From Bacillus sp. FJAT-26390 (GTDB lineage Bacteria > Bacillota > Bacilli > Paenibacillales > Paenibacillaceae), in the NCBI RefSeq assembly GCF_001682865.1, contig NZ_MAQX01000001.1:1679290-1743289 (forward strand): 64,000 nucleotides of DNA, given 5' to 3'. This document shows, piece after piece, positions 25,290 through 34,377 of this stretch. Every line of letters starts with the position of its first letter. Position 1 is the first letter of the stretch. The position numbers were made by a program, and so were the translations under genes. The notes under the pieces were generated by a model. That model was not told where the DNA came from. It searched no databases and worked only from the letters and a program-made list of their open reading frames with translations.

Positions 25290-25334
25290 TGAAAAAAGAA
25301 AGGCCTAACATCCTTTGTAAGGGTTTAGGCCTTA
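25290..25334 (-). terminator. Attenuator-like hairpin between binding protein and permeases (cluster 2)
   Basis: On the minus strand AAGGCCTAA (25333-25325) pairs with TTAGGCCTT (25308-25300); inside the loop CCTT and AAGG pair as well. The stem is followed by TCTTTTTTC. It begins 20 bases after the stop of the binding-protein gene. Partial termination here would give more binding protein than permease, as in other sugar operons. Confidence 0.8.
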
Positions 25335-25353
25335 AACAATGTATGTCTCTGTA

Positions 25354-26607
25354 TTACTTAGCAGCTTTTACCCAAACATCTCGAAGCTTATCAAGGAATT
25401 GTTCTGGTGTTATGGAAGGATTAAGAAAAAATTCAGAAGCTAGCGGTGCAAGATCATTAATGATAATGCCTTGCGGGAAATAATTCAAAGCCCGGGGAAT
25501 TGTATTTCCCGATTGTGATGCTTCATAAACTTGCTGTGATAATGGATCTAGGCCCGTTGGTTTAATCGTTGTAACCGCTGGAACAAAACCAAAATCATTA
25601 AGAATTGTATTTTTGCCTGTTTCGCTAGTATACAACCACTCTAAAAATGCATTAGCTGCTGTAATTTGTTCTTGAGATGCTTTATTGTTTATAACCCAAC
25701 CAGATGGGATGCCGACTTCCAATTTATCGTTTCCAGCGATCGGAAGTGGAGCCAAACCGATATTAATATCATCATAGTCAGCGAGCATACTGTAACTCCA
25801 GTTACCTTGGTGTACAATTGCTGTTTTACCTGATGCCAGATCACCCATTTGTCGATCATACGTTACTTCAACTGGATTAACCGTATAAGCACGAATAGCT
25901 TCCATCAATTTGGAGAACTCCTGGAATTCTGGTACTTCTTTCAAATCAACTTCACCCTTGTTTACTTTCTTAATGAAAGCTACAGGATCTTTCTGCAATG
26001 CAAATGGCGTGTTAATAATATGTCCAATCAAGAAATACGCGGTTTGAGACAGTCCCAAACCATTGATACCATCAGCTTTGAATTTTTCAAGAGCTTGTAT
26101 TAATGACTCTGTGTCTTTCACAGTTGAAGGATCATATAAATCTTTATTGTATACAAGCCCAAACCCTTCAATTCCAATTGGAACACCTACAACTTTACCG
26201 TCAATCTCCAAAGCCATATTTGGAACGATGTACTTCGCATAAGTTTCATTCGTCATGTCATAGAAATATGATGCGAATTTTTCAGCTTCAACACCTTGTT
26301 GCACAGAAAAAATGGTGGGACCTTCATTAGCAGCTAACTTTGTCTGTAACTGTGTAATGTAAGAATCACCTGCGGAACCCCAAACCTCAACTTCATTTCC
26401 TGTTTCTTTTTTATACTTAGAAGCCAAGTTCTCAAGCGACTCTGCAATTTCAACTTTACTTTGGAATAAAGAAATTTTAGCAAGCTTCTCAACCTTATTT
26501 CCACCATCACCTGCTCCTTCATTTGGATTTCTGCCTGTATTGTTGCCACATGCTGAAAAAATAAAAAGCATTGTAGTAACTAGTGCAAGACCCCATCTTC
26601 TCTTCAT
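25354..26607 (-). CDS. Extracellular sugar-binding lipoprotein (cluster 2)
   Basis: The 417-residue product has a lipoprotein signal (MKRRWGLALVTTMLFIF, lipobox FSAC, Cys at residue 20) and a glycine/asparagine-rich linker. The body shows the type 1 sugar-binding fold: WGSAGDSYITQLQTKLAANEGPT, VGVPIGIEGFGLVYNKDLYD and GKTAIVHQGNWSYSMLADYD. It would hold an oligosaccharide for the two permeases downstream. The GH13 gene in the operon points to an alpha-glucoside, possibly isomaltose-like, but this is inference. A TATAAT -10 element lies about 50-55 bases upstream, without a good -35, as expected for activator-dependent expression. Confidence 0.9.
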   Translation of the reverse strand: MKRRWGLALVTTMLFIFSACGNNTGRNPNEGAGDGGNKVEKLAKISLFQSKVEIAESLENLASKYKKETGNEVEVWGSAGDSYITQLQTKLAANEGPTIFSVQQGVEAEKFASYFYDMTNETYAKYIVPNMALEIDGKVVGVPIGIEGFGLVYNKDLYDPSTVKDTESLIQALEKFKADGINGLGLSQTAYFLIGHIINTPFALQKDPVAFIKKVNKGEVDLKEVPEFQEFSKLMEAIRAYTVNPVEVTYDRQMGDLASGKTAIVHQGNWSYSMLADYDDINIGLAPLPIAGNDKLEVGIPSGWVINNKASQEQITAANAFLEWLYTSETGKNTILNDFGFVPAVTTIKPTGLDPLSQQVYEASQSGNTIPRALNYFPQGIIINDLAPLASEFFLNPSITPEQFLDKLRDVWVKAAK

Positions 26608-26651
26608 TTTTGCATCCCCCTATTACGATTTTGAAGTTTATTACACAACTT

Positions 26652-26702
26652 GATTATAACTATAAAAATTTACCGATCACAGGTGAAATATTCGCCTAAA
26701 TG
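26652..26702 (-). promoter_or_regulatory. Candidate activator-dependent promoter of the cluster 2 transport operon
   Basis: On the minus strand TATAAT (about 26661-26656) lies some 50 bases before the ATG at 26607. At the expected -35 distance there is only TGTGAT. Just upstream is a near-palindrome GGCGAATATTTCACC (about 26702-26688) that could bind the AraC-type regulator encoded at 26826-28379. The regulatory role is inference from position. Confidence 0.35.
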
Positions 26703-26747
26703 AGTAAATTATGAACCTGAAGTTCTTAAAAAGTATTAAAAAACAAA

Positions 26748-26822
26748 AAAACACATTCAGTTCCAACCAACTACTATCAACAATTTTGACAGAAGTATTT
26801 TGGATTATAATGAATGTGTTTT
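26748..26822 (-). terminator. Long-loop inverted repeat with T-run after the response regulator gene
   Basis: AAAACACATTCA (26748-26759) and TGAATGTGTTTT (26811-26822) are exact 12-base reverse complements, with a loop of 51 bases. On the minus strand the distal arm runs into TTTTTTTGTTTTTT. It begins four bases after the regulator's stop codon. The T-run supports termination; the large loop is unusual. Confidence 0.6.
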
Positions 26823-26825
26823 ATG

Positions 26826-28379
26826 TTACATTTTGTATTTCTTTCGATAACCGCTAGGCGTGATACCAGTATGTTTTTTAAATACCTTACTGAAATAATT
26901 CAACTCTTCAAAGCCACTTTCACTCGCAACCTCTTGAATGGATAACTCAGTATGATCAAGCAATGAAAATGCTTTTTCTATCCTTAACTGAGTTAGATAA
27001 TTCATAATCGTTGTGCCATACTCTTCTTTAAACTTTTTCGCCAAATATTGAGGTGAAAAATGAAATTTCTCTGCCAAACCCGATAATGTAACCTCTTCCT
27101 TCATATGATCATTAATATAATTTCTTACCGCAGCGATTGACTGAACTTGAGTTATTTCCAGCCTACTGTAGTTGACTGATTCTAGCAAATCACTAAAAAT
27201 TTGTTTAATTTTTGACGACCATTCTTCCAGCTGTGATAACCAAAGCGGCATCGTCTCATGAAAGTTATCACTGTTAAGTTGAATATAAATTCGCACTAGC
27301 AAAAGGTTAATTTCTACGGTATAGTGCTGGAGCTCCCTTAAGCTTACAATCTCATACGAAGCCAACTCCATTTCGAAAGACTCGACCAACTCATGAAGAT
27401 ATTGTTTATTTTTTGCGAGAATTGCTTCTAAAATAACACGCTCCTTGTCTATAAAAAAGTGTATGGCTGTTGACTTTCGACCACTCTTATTGTGGCCAAA
27501 AATATTACAATTTAGAATCATCGATTTTTCCTCAAACAAGGCTAATTGAAGTCTACTAGCTGTCAAGCCCATTTTATAGAACCCAGAAAATGAAGATAGG
27601 CGCAAAGTTCTTTTCCATGCTGCCTGTATTTTTTTTACAACCAACTCTATATCCGTAAGTAAATAATTAGAACTTATAAACAATAGGATAAATTCTTCAT
27701 GTTGAAGCACATACCAACTACCAAACGATTCAACCAGCTCTTGAACAATATTTTTCATCGAATAATTAAACAGCTGCTCGTCTCGAGCATAATATTGCTT
27801 TACGATTGCATCTTTGTTTCGCGGCAAAAAAGTAACAACATAAAAAAAATCAGGGTTGATTCCAATGGTAGTAAGAAAAGTAATAAGCTCTTCTTTGGAA
27901 ACCTGTTCCTCCTCAATCAAGCGAGAAAAACGCTGCTCCGTAACGAGATTATTCACTTCATTTAAGCGAAAATTAGTGCTAAGCTCCTTTAGCCTAACTT
28001 CCTGCTCTTGTTTTATTTGATCGCACGCTTTTTGAATAGCTTTTTCCAAATCTCGAATTTTAAATGGTTTTAGTAAGTAATCCACACCGTTAGCAAGCAG
28101 AGTCGCCCTAGTGTAATGGAACTGTTGATAACCGCTTAGCACAATAACTTTGGAGGTCCAGCCTTCCTCCCGAAGCTTCTCTAAAAACTCTGTGCCATCC
28201 ATAATATGCATGCTCATATCGCAAATTATCAACTCTGGGCTATGCTTCCGTACAAGTTCCAATGCCTCTAATCCATTTTCGGCCATAAATATTTGATTGA
28301 TGTTATAACTTTGCCATTCAATCGATAGCTCAACACCTTCACGTACATGCTCTTCATCATCTACGATTAATAACTTCAT
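26826..28379 (-). CDS. YesN-type response regulator, receiver plus AraC domain (cluster 2)
   Basis: With ATG at 28379 (GAGAGG eight bases upstream) the product has 517 residues. The receiver domain (1-120) has the acidic pair Asp7/Asp8, phosphoacceptor Asp54 (IICDMS) and the conserved Lys in YLLKPF. A long middle region of about 280 residues has no known fold assignment. The C-terminal AraC DNA-binding domain (about 415-517) contains VTLSGLAEKFHFSPQYLAKKF and IQEVASESGFEELNYFSKVFKKHTG. It overlaps the kinase gene by 23 bases, so the pair are partners. The binding protein and permease operon just downstream is the likely target. Confidence 0.92.
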   Translation of the reverse strand: MKLLIVDDEEHVREGVELSIEWQSYNINQIFMAENGLEALELVRKHSPELIICDMSMHIMDGTEFLEKLREEGWTSKVIVLSGYQQFHYTRATLLANGVDYLLKPFKIRDLEKAIQKACDQIKQEQEVRLKELSTNFRLNEVNNLVTEQRFSRLIEEEQVSKEELITFLTTIGINPDFFYVVTFLPRNKDAIVKQYYARDEQLFNYSMKNIVQELVESFGSWYVLQHEEFILLFISSNYLLTDIELVVKKIQAAWKRTLRLSSFSGFYKMGLTASRLQLALFEEKSMILNCNIFGHNKSGRKSTAIHFFIDKERVILEAILAKNKQYLHELVESFEMELASYEIVSLRELQHYTVEINLLLVRIYIQLNSDNFHETMPLWLSQLEEWSSKIKQIFSDLLESVNYSRLEITQVQSIAAVRNYINDHMKEEVTLSGLAEKFHFSPQYLAKKFKEEYGTTIMNYLTQLRIEKAFSLLDHTELSIQEVASESGFEELNYFSKVFKKHTGITPSGYRKKYKM

Positions 28380-30219
28380 CTTCTTGTCCCTCTCTTGATG
28401 CTTCAATTGGCAACGATAATGCTACGATCGTTTTTTTATAAGGCCTGCTAGAAATCGACCAATTAAATCCGTTTCCATAATAAAGCATTAATCGCTTCAA
28501 TACATTGGACAAACCAATTCCCCGCTTCTCCGATACAACAACCTGCTCAAGGTAACCAGCTTTGACCTGTTCAATTTGCTGATCTGTAAAGCCTTTTCCG
28601 TTATCGATTACCTCAATTAACAGTGAATACTTAGTCAAAACAATGCTTACAATAATAAGGATTTGACCATTTCCTCGCTCTAAACCATGTATAATACTAT
28701 TTTCAACAAGCGGCTGTAAAGTCATTTTAGGTACATAAATGCAACTCGCTTCATTTGGATATTCTAACTCAAATTGAAGCCTTTGCTTATAGCGACCTTG
28801 CTGAAGCACCATGTAATGCTGTATATGTTCGATTTCTTCTTCCAGCGTAACATCCTCGTTCTCAATATCCATAGAATAGCGAAACATAGCTGCAAATTCA
28901 GCAAGTCGATCACTGACGTCATGAGCTTTGGATTTTATCGCTAAAGTTCCAATCGATTGCAGCGTGTTATAAAAGAAATGAGGATTGATTTGAGCTTGCA
29001 GCATTTTCAAACGAGCTTGCGATAACTCAAGCTGATGACGATATTGCTTATTCCATAGCTCATCTAGCTCATCAGCCATCTCAAACAATCTAATTTCTAA
29101 CAAATCTAACTCATCCGGTGTTGTCCGTACAGGCTTGCGCTTTAATTGAAAGTTACCCATTTGCAGCTTCTTAATGTGCCGCAACATTATTTTAATCCTA
29201 CGCAACATGTAATAAGAGATAAAAGCCGCCAAAATGGAAACAAAAGCAATTGAAATTGCTTGAATTAACACCGTTTTACCAAGTGCAGAAGTACGTGCCT
29301 TATTAATAAGTGTGCGAGGTATAAAACTAACGATTGTCATGATTGAACCATTTTCATCTGTCTTGCTAAAATAGACATAACTGCCTTCATTAGTTTGAAG
29401 TTCCCCTTTATCTGTAAGTAGTTGGGGTGTATGAAGCCTTTGATAAAGTTCTTCCAGCCATGGTTCTCTAGTTTTTTGTACAGTCTCCTGATGCGTAGGT
29501 TGTTGATCTCCTTTTGAGAGTGATGGATCAGATGTCGACTCCATCTCATCTGCAGTTGTATAGAGTAAATCGAGATTATTTCCGATAAATAGATAAACAG
29601 GTCCTTGCTCACTTGTTGTTAAGGAAGTAAGCATATTGCTGATTTGTAATGGTTTAACATCAAAGGTAGTCAAACCGATTACTTCGCGAGTATAAATATC
29701 TATGAATGGCTTATTGATACGCAATCTTGGCTCTCTATTTTTAAGTGTAACTTGAAATGGCTGCTTCAGCTCACTATGTGCATACGAAATCTCATGATCT
29801 TTAAAATCAGGAATAATAACTATGTCATTATAATGATTTCGAATATTAAACTGCTTGTTTGTTAGCGCACTTTTGTAAGAAACTGCGCCAATCTCGCTAT
29901 AATTCGCATATATTTTTTCAAGCCTTTGTTCAATATAGACACTTTCAGCAGGATTTTGAGCTTTTTTTTCCGACAACAGTCTAACAAGCTCAGGATCAGA
30001 AAAGTATGTCAAGCCAAGTAGTGACAATTCATGAAAATAAGACTGCAATGCTGACATCGTAATTGACATAGAATTTTGATTCAGCTCAACTAGCTGGCGT
30101 TTGATTGCGTTGCCTGTAATGTGATACGACAAATAATTCGAAATTATGAATGGAACAGTTGTCGCTACGACCAAGCTAATAATAATTTTTGTTATAATAC
30201 TCCCTTTTATAAGCTTCAT
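28357..30219 (-). CDS. YesM-type sensor histidine kinase (cluster 2)
   Basis: The 620-residue product has a membrane segment at residues about 9-29, an extracellular sensor domain to about 305 and a second membrane segment at about 310-335. A HAMP linker follows (RRIKIMLRHIKKLQMGNFQL), then the His_kinase domain with NPHFFYNTLQ, in which His414 is the phosphoacceptor. The ATPase domain has PLVENSIIHGLE (N box) and IEVIDNGKGF (G1). This LytS/YesM class senses extracellular sugars, usually together with a binding protein. GGAGG lies nine bases before the ATG at 30219. Confidence 0.93.
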   Translation of the reverse strand: MKLIKGSIITKIIISLVVATTVPFIISNYLSYHITGNAIKRQLVELNQNSMSITMSALQSYFHELSLLGLTYFSDPELVRLLSEKKAQNPAESVYIEQRLEKIYANYSEIGAVSYKSALTNKQFNIRNHYNDIVIIPDFKDHEISYAHSELKQPFQVTLKNREPRLRINKPFIDIYTREVIGLTTFDVKPLQISNMLTSLTTSEQGPVYLFIGNNLDLLYTTADEMESTSDPSLSKGDQQPTHQETVQKTREPWLEELYQRLHTPQLLTDKGELQTNEGSYVYFSKTDENGSIMTIVSFIPRTLINKARTSALGKTVLIQAISIAFVSILAAFISYYMLRRIKIMLRHIKKLQMGNFQLKRKPVRTTPDELDLLEIRLFEMADELDELWNKQYRHQLELSQARLKMLQAQINPHFFYNTLQSIGTLAIKSKAHDVSDRLAEFAAMFRYSMDIENEDVTLEEEIEHIQHYMVLQQGRYKQRLQFELEYPNEASCIYVPKMTLQPLVENSIIHGLERGNGQILIIVSIVLTKYSLLIEVIDNGKGFTDQQIEQVKAGYLEQVVVSEKRGIGLSNVLKRLMLYYGNGFNWSISSRPYKKTIVALSLPIEASREGQEDEVINRR

Positions 30220-30248
30220 CTAGGCATCCTCCACTCATTCCCCCGTAC

Positions 30249-30278
30249 ATTGTAGCACAGCAATAGGGAAAATCGTAA
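30249..30278 (-). promoter_or_regulatory. Candidate SigA promoter of the cluster 2 kinase/regulator genes
   Basis: On the minus strand TTACGA (30278-30273) and TACAAT (30254-30249) are separated by 18 bases, about 30 bases upstream of the kinase ATG at 30219. The hexamers are moderate matches. The remaining part of 30279-30402 shows no gene. Confidence 0.45.
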
Positions 30279-30404
30279 CATAGACGCGGACGCGCCTTGC
30301 ACACTTGCCGTTTCGTAAGACGCTGCAGTCCGCTCATTTGACCAACACGATCAAGCAGAAGATTAAAGTGTTCTTGATGGTTTTATCCATGTTAATAAAT
30401 ACAA

Positions 30405-30428
30405 TTAAAAAAGGAGCTTACGCTCCTC
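30405..30428 (-). terminator. Terminator at the end of cluster 3
   Basis: On the minus strand AGGAGC (30427-30422) pairs with GCTCCT (30417-30412) around a four-base loop and is followed by TTTTTTAATTG. It is about 60 bases after the isomerase stop at 30488 and is a standard intrinsic terminator. Confidence 0.85.
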
Positions 30429-30487
30429 TAGTTAATTAATTCATGTTTATAAAGTACTGATAGAACATAAGCATAATTAATAAACGG

Positions 30488-31315
30488 CTAATTCCATTCC
30501 AATTCTACTTCTTTTAACAACTTCTTGAGTGCTCTTACAGCAATAACGAATAGATCTTCATTCTTAAAGCCATGAAACTTATCTATAGCTGCCAAATGTG
30601 GCTCAAGGGACATGAATCCGTTATACCCCTGTCGCTTGAGCTCAGCCGTTAAACGCTGCAATTGCCCGTCCCCTTCTCCCGCAGGCACAACCTTTCCACT
30701 TCCCATAAGCGCGTCCTTAACATGAATGTAAGAGATGAATGGCTGAATGATTGGATACGCTTCCTCCATAGGCCGAACCCCACATTGAACATAATTGGCG
30801 GGATCGAACGCTGCACGTAGGTTTGATGAGTTGCAGCTCATTAATATATCCTGACAACGCTCCCCAGTATCGCCATAAACACCTTTTTCATTCTCAAGGA
30901 GAAGCTGCACGTTCTCTTGCTCCGCTATCCAGGTTAGGTGTCTCATCCGAGTTATTACTTCTTTTCGGTGTAAACTAGGATCATCGCCCTTAGGAATATG
31001 GAAAGAGAAGATACGAATATTTGATGTACCAAAATAATTAGCTATTTCTATTGCTCGCTTAAAATCATTCAAATGCGGATCGAATTTATCCATAATTTCA
31101 ATCTTTCCAATTGGAGAACCGATAGAAGATACTTTAAATCCTCGTGCATCCAGTCTATCTTTTACATAAGAAATTTCACTATCTGTTAGTTTTAATACAT
31201 TTTTCCCAAAAACACCTCGAAATTCGAGATGTGAAATTCCTTCTGAAGCCATTACATCCAATTGCACCTCCAAATCAGAGGAGATCTCATCAGCAAAACC
31301 AGTTAATGTAATCAT
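30488..31315 (-). CDS. Sugar phosphate isomerase/epimerase (xylose-isomerase-like TIM barrel)
   Basis: The 275-residue product has the AP-endonuclease-2/xylose-isomerase-like barrel. Metal ligands are seen as Glu in LLLENEKG, Asp in AAFDPANYVQCG, His in IHVKDAL and Glu in FMSLEPHL, the usual Glu-Asp-His-Glu set. ATG at 31315 is preferred to GTG at 31324 because AAGGAG lies eight bases upstream. No signal peptide. Related proteins isomerise or epimerise keto sugars, or act as lyases on 3-keto-glycosides; the substrate cannot be read. It is the last gene of cluster 3, 47 bases after the binding-protein gene. Confidence 0.85.
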   Translation of the reverse strand: MITLTGFADEISSDLEVQLDVMASEGISHLEFRGVFGKNVLKLTDSEISYVKDRLDARGFKVSSIGSPIGKIEIMDKFDPHLNDFKRAIEIANYFGTSNIRIFSFHIPKGDDPSLHRKEVITRMRHLTWIAEQENVQLLLENEKGVYGDTGERCQDILMSCNSSNLRAAFDPANYVQCGVRPMEEAYPIIQPFISYIHVKDALMGSGKVVPAGEGDGQLQRLTAELKRQGYNGFMSLEPHLAAIDKFHGFKNEDLFVIAVRALKKLLKEVELEWN

Positions 31316-31362
31316 CGTACTCACTCCTTATTCTTTTTATGCAGCTACCATAATAAGCGAAG

Positions 31363-32676
31363 TTATTCATAATCCTTTGCTTTTTTGATAAGCACATCAT
31401 AAGCAGCCTCAGGGGATATTTTCCCGAAAATAACCTGCTCTCCTATATCTTTATAATCCTTTTCTGTGTAGTTACTCCAACCTTTAGCTCCTTGACTGTA
31501 CTTTTGCGCATCTGGTGCCACATTTTTGTTCAATTCGACCTGCTGCATATCAGCATTTTTTAATTGTGGTCTCAAATGTTCTAGTATGGTACTAGACACA
31601 GGGACACCTCTTGTTGTTGTCAGAATATCCGCTGCTTCTTCATCATTTATAAACCAATCAATAAACTTTGTAGCTTCTTCCGCATGCTTTGTATCAGCAC
31701 TTACCGCCCAGAACATCGATGGCTTTAAAAAACCCCCGGCTTGCCCTCCCTTTGGCACTTTAACGAGCTGGTACACTCCTGGCTTTAAGCTATCATAACC
31801 AGTAAATATTGCGCCAAGTGAACGTCTAATCAACACTTTATCGTTGTGTAACAAGTCCAGCTTGGCATCATATTCAATATCCGTTGCCGTTATTTCAGCA
31901 GGAGGAACGACTCCTTTGGCTCTAAGTGCAGCGTATTTATTAATAAATTCAAGCCAAGTCTCTTTATTAATATTAAATTTGCCATCATCAGTAATAGGAG
32001 CCCCCTGACCCTTGCTTAACTGATAATGCGTATACATATCATAGTCTGATGTAGAATCTAGCAAAGCATATTTGTTATCCGCTAGCTTGGCTTTAGCATC
32101 TATACCAAATTGAAAATATTCTTCCCACGTCCAATCATTACTCGGCGGCTTTATTCCCAGCTTGTCTACTACATTTTTGTTATAGACCATTGCTGTAGCA
32201 TTGTTACCAAGCGGTATGGCATATTGCTTATTTCGATACTTGCCTGTCTCTAGGAGCGCAACGTCAATATTTTGTAAACGTATGCCGGTAGACAATTCTG
32301 CAAGCTGATTGCGGCTTGCATATTCAGCGAAATATTTGAGATCTAATTGAAAAATATCCGGTGCATTTTTAGATGCTGCCTGAGTGGCTAGCTTATCCGC
32401 ATAGCCGTCGTTGCCCGAGAATTCTGGATCAAAGGTGACGTGTGGGTTTTTTTTGGTGTAAAGCTCCAACGCCTTTAATGTAGGTTCGTGCCTCGTCTGT
32501 GAGCCCCACCAAACAATACGTAATTTGACAGGCTTTTGCCCCTTCGAACTATCAGTTAAACCATCGTTAATTAACGTGCCTGTCTCTTTCCCTGAACTGC
32601 AAGCAGATAGAGTCACCATAATTACCAAAGCAAAAAATAAGATGCTTACTATTTTCGTTTCAACTCTTTTTTTCAT
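31363..32676 (-). CDS. Extracellular sugar-binding lipoprotein (cluster 3)
   Basis: The 437-residue product starts with ATG at 32676, eight bases after GAGGAG. Its signal ends in the lipobox LSAC near residue 26. Fold features include KLRIVWWGSQTRHEPTLKAL, a typical first strand of CUT1 binding proteins, NDGYADKLATQAASKNAPDI, and GLTD and SKGQ segments in the linker. NDEEAADILTTTRGVPVS near the C terminus is also typical. Unlike the other clusters, the gene lies behind the kinase and regulator genes rather than next to the permeases. TATAAT at 32713-32708 suggests its own promoter. Confidence 0.9.
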   Translation of the reverse strand: MKKRVETKIVSILFFALVIMVTLSACSSGKETGTLINDGLTDSSKGQKPVKLRIVWWGSQTRHEPTLKALELYTKKNPHVTFDPEFSGNDGYADKLATQAASKNAPDIFQLDLKYFAEYASRNQLAELSTGIRLQNIDVALLETGKYRNKQYAIPLGNNATAMVYNKNVVDKLGIKPPSNDWTWEEYFQFGIDAKAKLADNKYALLDSTSDYDMYTHYQLSKGQGAPITDDGKFNINKETWLEFINKYAALRAKGVVPPAEITATDIEYDAKLDLLHNDKVLIRRSLGAIFTGYDSLKPGVYQLVKVPKGGQAGGFLKPSMFWAVSADTKHAEEATKFIDWFINDEEAADILTTTRGVPVSSTILEHLRPQLKNADMQQVELNKNVAPDAQKYSQGAKGWSNYTEKDYKDIGEQVIFGKISPEAAYDVLIKKAKDYE

Positions 32677-32707
32677 CAATTAGTCTCCTCTCAGTTGATC
32701 TTTCTTC

Positions 32708-32713
32708 ATTATA
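32708..32713 (-). promoter_or_regulatory. Candidate -10 element of the cluster 3 binding-protein gene
   Basis: TATAAT on the minus strand lies about 32 bases before the ATG at 32676, in the 90-base gap after the response regulator gene. No -35 box stands at the right distance, which suggests activation by the AraC-type regulator encoded upstream. Confidence 0.35.
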
Positions 32714-32769
32714 GGAGCTATTAGAAAATACTAAAATATGAGCATTGAACAGTTTTCTTACACTATTGA

Positions 32770-34377
32770 TCACAATTTACTTTTTCCTATCTCACTTGGG
32801 TTGACACCATGATTTTTTTTAAATAAGGAACTGAAGTATGGAACATTCCTATAACCCACCATTTCGGATATCTCATAAATTTTAAACTTACCATCAAGTA
32901 GAAGTGCCTTCGCTTTTTCCATTCTCACTCGAATCAAATAATTCGTAAAAGTCTCTCCCGTCGCTTTCTTGAAAATTTGATTCAAATAATTACGAGATAG
33001 ATATAGTTGCTTGGACAACGTTTCTAACGTTACTTCTTCAGCATGACGCTGATGAACAAAATCAATCATGAAATCAACGACTTCTTTATGCTTCCTGTTC
33101 TCATACCATCCACGATTCGTAAAAATAATTTGGATCTTAGCGATTAACCAATGCCTGAAATCATCAATAGAATGAATGCTTTTAATTTCGTGGCTAATGT
33201 TAAGCTCTGAAAAGACCTCATCCGACCATGTATTTGCTTTATATAGTGTAAATGAGAGAATCGTCCAAAGCTCTGTACATAAATACTGCAAATATTCGGA
33301 ATCTATCTCTGACAATTGACTAAACTGCAGCAGGTATTCATCTATGACTTGGTTAATCGTATCTTCTTTAGCATATAGAACTGCTTCAGAAAGATCCTGA
33401 TAAAATTTAATCGGGCGAAATGTCACGACACTTAACTCTGAATGCACCCTCTGCTTCGTATGATATTGTTTCGTTGACTGCTGTAATACATCAAGAAATG
33501 CTTGTTCAGTAGAATCAGAAAGTTCTATTAAGCTCTTAACATCACCGATCCCTACCCGAATCAAAATGTTAAGATACGTGAATATACATTGTATAATTCG
33601 TTCTCCAACAGCACGTATTCTACTTAGTGATGTATCTATACTTAAATCAGGAGAAATATGAAGAACAACAGCTACGTGATGACTATGCAGTTCTACAAAT
33701 TTTGACTCTGGCCAATCATCTTTTAATATTTCACAAATAATATTTTCTAAAGCAAAGCGAAATAAATTCCAATCCGCAAGGGCTAAATTTGAAATACGAT
33801 TCGTATGTACCAGCTCGATTGCCATCACGACATGCTTATTTTGCAGCCAGCGCTTTTGCTCGATTATATTCAATTTCTCGTTCATTAGTGACTTTTCGAA
33901 CGTCCCAGTAACGACTGCCTTCAACCATTCCTTCTGCACAAAAGGCTCATAACGCATAAGACGATATTTAATCTCTTCTTTCTCAAGTACATTTAATTCC
34001 TTAACCTCAAGGGACCTGACTACTTTTTCAAGTACATCGTTCAATTCATCCACTGTTAATGGCTTAGATAAATAATCACTTACCTGTAGGCGCAGAGCCT
34101 GACGAGCATATTGGAAATCGGAATAACCACTCAATATAATAATCTCGCAGCAAAAATCCTCATCTCGCAACTGCTCAATCATTTCGAGTCCATTCATAAT
34201 TGGCATATAAATATCTGTAATTATAATATCAGGCTGAAGCTCCCGAATCTTCTTCAATCCTTCTTTACCGTCTATTGCAGTTCCAACGCATACTGCATCA
34301 AGAGAAGACCAAGCAATTGCTCTCTCCATTCCTTCTATAACTTGAAAATCATCATCAATGATGAGAACCTTCCACAT
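32770..34377 (-). CDS. YesN-type response regulator, receiver plus AraC domain (cluster 3)
   Basis: The 535-residue product starts with ATG at 34377 after GGAGGG. The receiver has Asp8/Asp9, phosphoacceptor Asp55 (ITDIYMP) and the Lys in YLSKPL. The middle region is unassigned. The AraC domain is at the C terminus (about 430-530): VTLETLSKQLYLSRNYLNQIFKKATG and YEISEMVGYRNVPYFSSLFKKNHGVNPSEI. The gene overlaps the kinase gene by 23 bases. Likely targets are the cluster 3 permease promoter, with its 21-bp-spaced direct repeat at 38046-38075, and the binding-protein gene just downstream. Confidence 0.92.
   Translation of the reverse strand: MWKVLIIDDDFQVIEGMERAIAWSSLDAVCVGTAIDGKEGLKKIRELQPDIIITDIYMPIMNGLEMIEQLRDEDFCCEIIILSGYSDFQYARQALRLQVSDYLSKPLTVDELNDVLEKVVRSLEVKELNVLEKEEIKYRLMRYEPFVQKEWLKAVVTGTFEKSLMNEKLNIIEQKRWLQNKHVVMAIELVHTNRISNLALADWNLFRFALENIICEILKDDWPESKFVELHSHHVAVVLHISPDLSIDTSLSRIRAVGERIIQCIFTYLNILIRVGIGDVKSLIELSDSTEQAFLDVLQQSTKQYHTKQRVHSELSVVTFRPIKFYQDLSEAVLYAKEDTINQVIDEYLLQFSQLSEIDSEYLQYLCTELWTILSFTLYKANTWSDEVFSELNISHEIKSIHSIDDFRHWLIAKIQIIFTNRGWYENRKHKEVVDFMIDFVHQRHAEEVTLETLSKQLYLSRNYLNQIFKKATGETFTNYLIRVRMEKAKALLLDGKFKIYEISEMVGYRNVPYFSSLFKKNHGVNPSEIGKSKL

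Noticed and set aside
26791..26811. TTGACA and TATAAT on the plus strand inside the loop of the inverted repeat
   Set aside because: The hexamers are only 14 bases apart, too close for SigA, and no plus-strand gene follows; it would read antisense into the regulator gene.
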